A stretch of DNA of 6,835 nt from Bacteroidales bacterium (GTDB lineage Bacteria; Bacteroidota; Bacteroidia; Bacteroidales; UBA7960), in NCBI GenBank assembly GCA_007131125.1, contig SLRE01000204.1, positions 1 to 6,835 of the forward strand, read 5' to 3'. A program made the translations under genes and the position numbers. Each line of letters opens with the position of its first letter. Position 1 is the first letter of the stretch. Under the pieces are notes generated by a model. The model saw only the letters and a program-made list of their open reading frames with translations. It searched no databases and was not told where the DNA came from. Positions 1 to 5,949 of this stretch are shown here, in pieces.

Positions 1-2106
1 AATTTTAATGATTGGAGCCCCAACCATCCTGCTTACAAGCTTTCCAGGATGGACGAAGGGGAGTATGCTATTCAGCTGGAGTTTCCTGAAGGAAAAAAAC
101 TGGAGTACAAGTATGTTCCAGGCGACTGGATGTTTGTTGAGCAGGACAAAGCAGGTCAGGACATTCCCAACAGGCAATTTACCGTTGGGCAAGAGGACAC
201 AGAAATTAGCGATGAAGTCGGCAGCTGGAAGGAACTGGATGCCGACGGAATGATACAGGCGGTATCAAAGCCCGGCCAATACCGGGGTTACTCTGAAATG
301 CCCTACAACGGATGGAAACGCTTTTCCCGCTATGTGGAAGTCAGGGACGGTACCCGGCTGGCAGTTGATTATTTGCGACCCACCCGCGATGGGGAGTTAA
401 GCCCCAATGCCTATCCTGTGGTGTGGACACATACCCGCTATCACCGGGGTTTTGAGAGAGGTGATCAAAGAATGGCCTATGCTGAGCACGATCCCGGTCT
501 GATGAGCCTGTTGCGGCATGGTTACGTTGTTGCTTCTGTGGATGCAAGGGGCACCGGGGCATCCTTTGGCCACCGCCAGGGAGATTTTTCCATGGCAGAA
601 ACCCTGGATGCATACGATATGATTGAGTGGTTTTCAAACCAGCCATGGAGCGATGGAAACGTGGGCATGTACGGGGGTTCTTACCTTGGAATTACACAAT
701 ACCTGGCTGCTGGCACCCGGCATCCTGCCTTAAAAGCCATTGTGCCCGAAGTTTCCATGTTTGACCTCTACGATTTTGTTTATCCCAATGGGGTAATGCG
801 GTTGCCTTTTATTGAAGAATGGAGCAATTCAGTAAAAAGGCTGGATCTTGAGGTCCCTGCCCCCAGGGTAGATGAGGATACCGACGGAAGCCTCAGGCAG
901 CAGGCTATTGAGGAGCACCGCAAAAATATTTTCCCCATAGACTTTGCAAAACTGGCCCAATACCGAAACAGTTTTATTGAAGAAATGGATTTAAGGCCTT
1001 TTGCAGACCTGAACCCCTCAACCCACCTGGAAAAAATCCGTGAGGCCGGTGTTGCCGTGTATCATGTTGCAGGCTGGTACGATGCCTGGCCAAAAGATGC
1101 ACTGACCTGGTATGCCAACCTGGAACAGCCCCAGCGTCTGCTTATTGGCCCATGGGCACATAACGGCCGGGATCCTTTTGACAGAACCTCTTATTTCGAT
1201 TTTGTCAGTGCCGAAAGGCACCGCTGGTTCGACTATTGGCTAAAGGGAATTGATAATGGCATCATGGATGAGGATCCCATTTTGTATTATACGATGAACA
1301 ACCCCGATGAGAATACCTGGAGTACTGCTACCCAATGGCCGGTTGAACAAGCCCATTCTTCGAACTTTTATTTTTCCGGGGGAAGTTCAAACTCTATCGG
1401 CTCCCTGAATGACGGCAAACTTTTGCCGGGTATGCTGCCGGAGTTTGGCGGGAAAGATATGCTTGAACCGGATTATACCAGCAGCAGCGGCAACAAATCC
1501 AGATGGACCGCCACCCACGGAGGGGATTTTGACTATCCGGATTTAACCGCCAATGCCAAAAAAGGACTGACCTTCACTACTTCTCCCCTGGAAGAAGACG
1601 TAACCATTACCGGACATCCAGAGGTAAACTTATGGGTAAGTTCCATGGACCAGGATTTTAATCTTTTTGTATACCTGCTGGATGTTGAGCCGGAAGGCTT
1701 TTCTCGCTACGTAACCGAAGGAGTGATCAACTCCAGGTTTCGCGAAACCCAAACTCCTGAATTTGAAAATTTTGGTCTCCCATGGCGAAGGGGCAAATCC
1801 GTTGACGTTTCTCCCTCCCCTGTCGATAGTGTTTTTCAGTTAAATTTTGATATGTACCCCACCTCCTATACCTTCCCCAAAGGGCACAGAATAAGAGTCA
1901 GCATAACTGCAGCCGATAAGCACAATGCCCTTACTCCTGAAAGTGAAAACCCTTTTCCCATTGAAGTTCATTTTGGGGAAATGAGGGGATCCCATGTTTC
2001 CTTGCCAGTGGTTTTTGAAACCGGAAGAGGGATCGTTCGCTGGACGATCATCGCACTTGCAGTGATTATCGGCTCCTTGATGGGCCTGGGTTATAAAAAG
2101 AAATAA
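1..2106 (+). CDS. CocE/NonD family serine hydrolase, membrane-tailed (5' partial)
   Basis: The reading frame is open from the first base, so the gene starts outside the window; the ATG at 49 lies inside a domain and is not the true start. Of the 701 visible residues, 1-60 resemble a CBM20/AMPK-type beta-sandwich (FNDWSP near the start, then KLEYKYVPGDW and IPNRQFTV). Residues 110-480 form an alpha/beta hydrolase of the CocE / X-Pro dipeptidyl-peptidase S15 class. The nucleophile is Ser227 in GGSYLG, with probable Asp361 (GWYDAW) and His387 (GPWAHNG) completing the triad. Residues 523-665 match the PepX C-terminal jelly-roll domain. Residues 680-698 are a hydrophobic segment followed by KKK, suggesting a C-terminal membrane anchor with the enzyme outside the cytoplasm. 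Family members hydrolyse esters, amides (cocaine esterase, glutaryl-7-ACA acylase) or X-Pro peptides; the substrate here cannot be told. No gene upstream is visible. Confidence 0.9.
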   Translation, partial: NFNDWSPNHPAYKLSRMDEGEYAIQLEFPEGKKLEYKYVPGDWMFVEQDKAGQDIPNRQFTVGQEDTEISDEVGSWKELDADGMIQAVSKPGQYRGYSEMPYNGWKRFSRYVEVRDGTRLAVDYLRPTRDGELSPNAYPVVWTHTRYHRGFERGDQRMAYAEHDPGLMSLLRHGYVVASVDARGTGASFGHRQGDFSMAETLDAYDMIEWFSNQPWSDGNVGMYGGSYLGITQYLAAGTRHPALKAIVPEVSMFDLYDFVYPNGVMRLPFIEEWSNSVKRLDLEVPAPRVDEDTDGSLRQQAIEEHRKNIFPIDFAKLAQYRNSFIEEMDLRPFADLNPSTHLEKIREAGVAVYHVAGWYDAWPKDALTWYANLEQPQRLLIGPWAHNGRDPFDRTSYFDFVSAERHRWFDYWLKGIDNGIMDEDPILYYTMNNPDENTWSTATQWPVEQAHSSNFYFSGGSSNSIGSLNDGKLLPGMLPEFGGKDMLEPDYTSSSGNKSRWTATHGGDFDYPDLTANAKKGLTFTTSPLEEDVTITGHPEVNLWVSSMDQDFNLFVYLLDVEPEGFSRYVTEGVINSRFRETQTPEFENFGLPWRRGKSVDVSPSPVDSVFQLNFDMYPTSYTFPKGHRIRVSITAADKHNALTPESENPFPIEVHFGEMRGSHVSLPVVFETGRGIVRWTIIALAVIIGSLMGLGYKKK

Positions 2107-2113
2107 CCCGGGC
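2084..2113 (+). terminator. Stem-loop spanning the hydrolase stop codon, possible weak terminator
   Basis: Bases 2084-2094 (GCCTGGGTTAT) pair with 2103-2113 (ATAACCCGGGC) to give an 11-bp stem with one G-U pair and an 8-base A-rich loop. The stop codon at 2104-2106 lies in the right arm. No U-run follows directly; the nearest T-tract (2131-2138) is 17 bases further on, so this is not a textbook intrinsic terminator. It may stabilise the 3' end of the mRNA or be fortuitous. Confidence 0.35.
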
Positions 2114-2176
2114 AGGATTACAGAGAAAGGTTTTTTTTGTAAACCCGTGTTGAATGATATAAAATTTTGACCTGCT

Positions 2177-2845
2177 ATGTATTACGACAGATTGTTGCTT
2201 GCCACCGCCTACCTCCCCCCATTGGAATACTTTGTGCATTTGTGTTTTTATGATACCGGGATAATTGAGGTAGAGGAAACCTGGCCAAAGCAAACCTGGA
2301 GGAACCGTTGCAGGATCATGACCTCTAACGGCCCCCTCGACCTGACTATCCCTGTAAGTAAACCATACGGAAATCACACCAAAACCAAAGATATTCTGAT
2401 CAGTGCCCATACCCATTGGCAGAAAAACCACTGGAGGGCCATTTGCGCAGCATACCGGAATTCTCCTTACTTTGTTTTTTACCAGGATATGCTTGAACCT
2501 TATTACCGGAAGCCTTTCCCGGAAAAACTCACTACTTTCAACTACCGCTTATTAAACGAATTTCTGAGGGAGTTGAACATCAAAATTTGCCTGACAAAAA
2601 GCCGGAGATATGACAAAAGGCCGGAATATGATTTTGATCTACGCCACTCCATCAGTCCCAAAACCAGGCACCGCAAAAACCTGCCTGACCTGAACTGTAT
2701 CCCGTATTACCAGGTTTTTTCAGAGAAAACCGGATTTGTTCCCAACCTGAGCATTATAGACCTGATTTTCAATATGGGCCCTGAAGCCGGAGATTATATA
2801 AGAAAGTGCAGCCTTCTGTTGCGGCATCAATTGAGTTTGGGGTAA
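2177..2845 (+). CDS. WbqC-like family protein
   Basis: The 222-residue product matches the WbqC-like family by several hallmarks in the expected order: an N-terminal TAYLPPLEYFVHL segment, the ETWPKQTWRNRCRI motif at about residues 35-48, the SNGPLDLTIPV strand pair, HWQKNHWRAICAAYRNSPYF at about 79-98, and a helical stretch with LNEFLRELNI. The length is usual for the family. WbqC was named from an O-antigen gene cluster; members are widespread in Bacteroidota and their biochemistry is poorly defined, so a role in polysaccharide or amino-sugar modification is only a guess. There is no signal peptide, so the protein is probably cytoplasmic. The ATG at 2177 is the only possible ATG start, because an in-frame TGA lies at 2168-2170; no Shine-Dalgarno sequence is seen. 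It lies 70 bp after the hydrolase gene, so co-transcription is possible. Its last 19 bp overlap the convergent 3' end of the PgpH-like gene. Confidence 0.88.
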   Translation: MYYDRLLLATAYLPPLEYFVHLCFYDTGIIEVEETWPKQTWRNRCRIMTSNGPLDLTIPVSKPYGNHTKTKDILISAHTHWQKNHWRAICAAYRNSPYFVFYQDMLEPYYRKPFPEKLTTFNYRLLNEFLRELNIKICLTKSRRYDKRPEYDFDLRHSISPKTRHRKNLPDLNCIPYYQVFSEKTGFVPNLSIIDLIFNMGPEAGDYIRKCSLLLRHQLSLG

Positions 2846-4902
2846 GCTATCCGCACATGAAAGATATTCAGCAGCCTTCGCTTGAAAATCTTTTTGGTGG
2901 TGGTAATATCCTTGAGGGTGATGTCTGCATTATCAAACTGGTTTTCTTTCATCTGGGTATCAATAATGCTCTCTACCAGTTCGTTGATCTTTTTTTCGTC
3001 GGGGCGGTTCAGGCTCCTGGAAGCTGCTTCCACTGCGTCGGCCATCATTACCACTGCGGTTTCCTTGCTGAAAGGCCGGGGGCCGGGATATGAAAAATCA
3101 CTGATATCCACATCTTCCTCTGTGCTTTCATTTACCTCCAGGGTATAAAAATACCTTGCCGTAGTGGTACCGTGGTGGGTACGGATAAAATCAATAATAT
3201 ATTCGGGAAGGTTGTTTTTCCTGGCCATTTCAATACCGGCGATCACATGGTTGATGATGATCTTTGCACTTTCTTTATTGGAAATATCTTCGTGGGGGTT
3301 AAAGCCGGTGGTTTGGTTCTCAGTAAAAAAGGAAGGGTTTTCCATTTTTCCGATATCATGATAAAGGGCCCCTGTACGGGTAAGCAGGGAGTTGCCACCA
3401 ATAGCAAAAATAGCTTCTTCTGAAAGATTGGCCACCTGCATTGAATGCTGAAAAGTACCGGGTGCTTCCATGGCCAGCTTTCGTAACAAGGGGTTATTGG
3501 TATCGGCCAGCTCCAGGAGGGAAAACTCGGTAGGCATGGAAAAAAGCCGTTCAAACATAAATATCAGCGGATAAGCAAAAAGGGTGAGGAATGCCCCTCC
3601 TGCAAAATATGCAAAATTAATCCATTCGATATTTTCAAAAGTTCCGGTATGGGCCAGGGACAAACCCATAAAAACCGAAGAGTAGGTAACAAAGATCAGG
3701 CCCACGGTAATGAAGAGCTGCGACCTTCGGCGCATGCTGATCATGCTGAGAATGGCCACAATACCGGCAACAAACTGCAAAAAGATAAACTCAAAGCTCC
3801 TGGGTATCAAAAAGCCGATCAGGATTATGGTGATGATATGCACATAAAGAGCCAGGCGGTTGTCGAAAAAAGCCCGGATGATGACGGGCACAATCACCAC
3901 CGGCACCAGATAAAGAAAATCCACATTATACCGGATGATCTGGCTGGTAAGCAGTACCATTAAGAAAACCGAAAGCAGAATAAGCAGAATCCTCCTATTA
4001 TCGGCAAACACATCTTTGCGAAAAACGTACAGAAAAAGCATCAGCACCACAATGGAAATACTAACCAGCAGGAACTGTCCTAGGTAAAGCAAATAAATGG
4101 TTGCAGTACGGCCAATCTGCCGCTGGTATTCCACCCTGAAAGATTCCAGCACCTGGTATTTTTCGGCTGTGATGAGTTCACCCTGCGAAATGATTTTTTC
4201 CCCCTGCTGCACCATTCCCCTGCTCAGAGGGACATCCTCCAACTCATCCGAAATGGCCTGGGAGGTTAGTTCAGGATTGTATATGATATTGGGTTCCAGG
4301 GCATTTTCCAGCAACGGCCTGAGCAGGTTGGTTTCCAGGTGGTCTTCCTCGGCAAGTGCGGCTCCGAGAAAAAGAAAAGCGTCACCTATGGTGAAAAAAT
4401 CATCAATGGTCCGGGTGCGGGCAATGTTCCCGTCAATGACCCTTATTTCAAAATCCCCGGGCTTGTCCCGGTGTTCATCATCCAGGAATATGATACCCCT
4501 TGAATAGACAGAATCCAGAACATCCAGTGAAAACCGCAGGTGCTCATCCCGGCGTTCTTCAGGATAATCCTCCTCGAATTCCTGATCCCATTCCAGGTTA
4601 AAATTCACAATAAACTCCGATTGATTTTGCTCGGCAATGCGTTGGTTCCGGGTAAAGAAAGGTTGAAAATCCTTTAAAATTTCCTGACGTTCTCTTTGAA
4701 GCTCTTCGTCTGTTTTGAGCACGGCAAAGTCAAATGGGGCGATAAGGTCGTTATGAAGCCAGGGACGGCCTTGCTGGTATTCATATTCAAAGCGGGTTTC
4801 CCTGGGAAAAAGCTGTACAATCAGAAAAACGCTGGCAAGAACCAGCATTCCTTTATAAATTTTTGAATAGTGACGCTGAAACCAATGAACCGGATTCTTC
4901 AT
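2827..4902 (-). CDS. pgpH: 7TM-HD phosphohydrolase, probable cyclic-di-AMP phosphodiesterase PgpH
   Basis: The 691-residue protein has the full PgpH architecture. A membrane segment at about 18-33 is followed by an extracytoplasmic 7TMR-HDED domain (about 34-262) ending in the typical GEKIISQGELITAEKY motif. Seven hydrophobic helices lie between about 267 and 450, and a cytoplasmic HD domain follows at about 480-685. All expected metal ligands are present: His486 (FQHS), His515-Asp516 (YHDIGK), His552 (INHVIAG), His576-His577 (THHGTT) and Asp622 (MADAVEAA). Their spacing agrees with Listeria PgpH, as I recall it, which hydrolyses cyclic-di-AMP to pApA. The enzyme probably tunes c-di-AMP, which controls osmolyte/potassium balance and wall homeostasis in bacteria that make it. 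The start at 4902 is preceded by GCAGGA at a reasonable distance and by an in-frame TAA at 4918-4920, so it cannot extend more than a few codons. The gene stands alone on the minus strand, converging with the WbqC-like gene and divergent from the C40 peptidase gene. The activity is inferred from the family. Confidence 0.93.
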   Translation of the reverse strand: MKNPVHWFQRHYSKIYKGMLVLASVFLIVQLFPRETRFEYEYQQGRPWLHNDLIAPFDFAVLKTDEELQRERQEILKDFQPFFTRNQRIAEQNQSEFIVNFNLEWDQEFEEDYPEERRDEHLRFSLDVLDSVYSRGIIFLDDEHRDKPGDFEIRVIDGNIARTRTIDDFFTIGDAFLFLGAALAEEDHLETNLLRPLLENALEPNIIYNPELTSQAISDELEDVPLSRGMVQQGEKIISQGELITAEKYQVLESFRVEYQRQIGRTATIYLLYLGQFLLVSISIVVLMLFLYVFRKDVFADNRRILLILLSVFLMVLLTSQIIRYNVDFLYLVPVVIVPVIIRAFFDNRLALYVHIITIILIGFLIPRSFEFIFLQFVAGIVAILSMISMRRRSQLFITVGLIFVTYSSVFMGLSLAHTGTFENIEWINFAYFAGGAFLTLFAYPLIFMFERLFSMPTEFSLLELADTNNPLLRKLAMEAPGTFQHSMQVANLSEEAIFAIGGNSLLTRTGALYHDIGKMENPSFFTENQTTGFNPHEDISNKESAKIIINHVIAGIEMARKNNLPEYIIDFIRTHHGTTTARYFYTLEVNESTEEDVDISDFSYPGPRPFSKETAVVMMADAVEAASRSLNRPDEKKINELVESIIDTQMKENQFDNADITLKDITTTKKIFKRRLLNIFHVRIAYPKLN

Positions 4903-5002
4903 TTTTTTCCTGCTTTGTTACTTAATACGAATTTAACAAATAAATTTCACAAAGGGTTTTGTAATACATGCAGGAATTAACAAACAGAAATGGAATTATT
5001 TT

Positions 5003-5030
5003 TTTGATACTCAAAATTTATCTAATTTTA
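5003..5030 (+). promoter_or_regulatory. Weak candidate promoter for the C40 peptidase gene
   Basis: TAATTTTA at 5023-5030 differs from the Bacteroidetes -7 element TAnnTTTG only in its last base, and a TTTG at 5003-5006 could serve as the -33 element. The 16-base spacing is shorter than the usual 19-21 or so, so this is tentative. It lies about 30 bp before the ATG at 5060, in the 157-bp AT-rich spacer shared with pgpH. I found no convincing TAnnTTTG for pgpH on the opposite strand. Confidence 0.22.
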
Positions 5031-5059
5031 ATGCCTTCTGAGAAAAACAGAAAATATAT

Positions 5060-5848
5060 ATGGAATACGGAGTCTGTCTTTTAAGTGTGGTCCCCCTGCG
5101 GGCTTTTCCCGAGCATCAGAGCGAAATGGTAAGCCAGTTGCTGTTTGGCGATTTGTTTACCGTAATTGACAAAAGAAAAGACTGGTACCAGGTAAAAATG
5201 CATCAGGACCATTACCAGGGCTGGGTAGCTGCCAACCAGGTGCAGGGTTTGGAGGAAAGCGATTTTCTTGCCATTACCGCCAACCCCGGGAATGTAGTCG
5301 CTGCAGACCTTTTGCAATTGCTTGAAGACAAATCAAGGGGAAGCAGTTTCCCGATAGGTGCGGGTTGTTCACTGCCTTTTTACGAGAAAGGAAAATTGTC
5401 AGTGGCCGGGAAGGTTTATGAATATGCCGGAAAGGTCATTGAGCAAGCGGTCCCGGTTTCCGAAGGTATTTCCCAAATCGCCCTGATTTTTCTCAATGTG
5501 CCTTATTTGTGGGGCGGCCGTTCGGCTTTTGGAATGGATTGCTCGGGATTTACACAGTTGGTTTATAAAATGGCCGGATTAAAGATCCCCAGGGACTCCT
5601 CCATACAGGCAACCCATGGAGAAACCATCCACCTGATCAATGAAGCACAACCAGGAGATTTGCTGTTTTTTGACAACCAGGAAGAGCAGATAAACCATGT
5701 TGGCATCTTGCTCAATGAAGGCCATATCATTCATTGCCACGGCAAAGTGCGTGTTGACATGATTGACCACCAGGGAATTTACAACCGGGAGTTGAAAAAA
5801 TATACTCACCCCCTTCGTCTTATCAAAAGAATACATCCTGCACTTTAA
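5060..5848 (+). CDS. C40 (NlpC/P60) peptidase with SH3b domain, YkfC/DPP VI-like, probably cytosolic
   Basis: The 262-residue protein has an N-terminal bacterial SH3 domain (about 5-62, with LFGDLFTVIDKRKDWYQVK and YQGWV) and a C-terminal NlpC/P60 domain (about 135-255). The catalytic residues are Cys161 (DCSGF), His213 (NHVGILL) and His225 (IIHCHG). Trp151 and Arg178 (PRDSS) sit at the same offsets from the Cys as Trp228 and Arg255 of Bacillus cereus YkfC (Cys238, His291, His303), as I recall them; those residues help select a free N-terminal L-Ala. The likely reaction is cleavage of the gamma-D-Glu-diaminoacid bond in L-Ala-gamma-D-Glu-mDAP peptides during murein recycling. There is no signal peptide or lipobox, which favours a cytosolic enzyme like dipeptidyl-peptidase VI of Lysinibacillus sphaericus. 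An in-frame TGA at 5039-5041 leaves the ATG at 5060 as the start. It is divergent from pgpH and 101 bp before thrS. No intrinsic terminator is evident after the stop. Confidence 0.9.
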   Translation: MEYGVCLLSVVPLRAFPEHQSEMVSQLLFGDLFTVIDKRKDWYQVKMHQDHYQGWVAANQVQGLEESDFLAITANPGNVVAADLLQLLEDKSRGSSFPIGAGCSLPFYEKGKLSVAGKVYEYAGKVIEQAVPVSEGISQIALIFLNVPYLWGGRSAFGMDCSGFTQLVYKMAGLKIPRDSSIQATHGETIHLINEAQPGDLLFFDNQEEQINHVGILLNEGHIIHCHGKVRVDMIDHQGIYNRELKKYTHPLRLIKRIHPAL

Positions 5849-5901
5849 ACCCTCAGCCTGTTTTGTTTGTTATTAAATTGTTTCAATATTCACTGCACTT
5901 A

Positions 5902-5932
5902 TAAGGGAAAAATTATTAATTTTGCGCCCTTA
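5902..5932. repeat. Interrupted palindrome over the thrS promoter
   Basis: TAAGGG at 5902-5907 is the exact inverted repeat of CCCTTA at 5927-5932. Nested inside, AAAATT (5909-5914) pairs with AATTTT (5918-5923). Together they form a 31-bp imperfect dyad that contains the -7 element of the putative thrS promoter. It could be an operator-like site or a stem-loop, but AT-rich promoter DNA can produce such dyads by chance. Confidence 0.35.
5917..5924 (+). promoter_or_regulatory. Bacteroidetes-type -7 promoter element for thrS
   Basis: TAATTTTG is a perfect match to the TAnnTTTG -7 consensus used by the Bacteroidetes primary sigma factor. It predicts a transcription start near 5930 and a leader of about 20 bases before the thrS ATG at 5950. 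The -33 element is weak: CTG at 5893-5895 sits at the right distance but has one mismatch to TTG. The leader is too short for a T-box or a folded attenuator. Confidence 0.6.
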
Positions 5933-5949
5933 AAAGCGAAAGCTGTATC

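Noticed and set aside
8..253. 81-codon open frame at the left edge in another frame
   Set aside because: It overlaps the hydrolase frame, which carries a recognisable domain over the same bases.
2131..2138. Run of eight T as an intrinsic terminator tail
   Set aside because: No G+C-rich hairpin lies directly before it; the nearest stem ends 17 bases upstream.
2066..2431. 121-codon minus-strand open frame covering the hydrolase/WbqC junction
   Set aside because: It runs antisense across two well-supported genes and has no recognisable domain.
3243..4507. Several open frames of 65-136 codons in other frames or on the opposite strand inside pgpH
   Set aside because: The PgpH frame is continuous with all catalytic residues, so these are shadow frames without family similarity.
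4949..4962. ACAAA/TTTGT short inverted repeat in the divergent spacer
   Set aside because: A five-base AT-rich stem with a four-base loop is expected by chance in such sequence.
5031..5084. 17-codon upstream frame overlapping the start of the C40 peptidase gene
   Set aside because: It is very short, has no ribosome binding site, and its ATG would lie upstream of the predicted transcription start; likely chance.
5838..5900. Direct repeat CTGCACTT at 5838-5845 and 5893-5900
   Set aside because: Only eight bases and one copy sits in the end of the C40 gene; no further copies or mobile-element features nearby.
5849..5949. T-box or other riboswitch upstream of thrS
   Set aside because: The gap is only 101 bp and the predicted leader about 20 bases, with no T-box motif or terminator/antiterminator pair.
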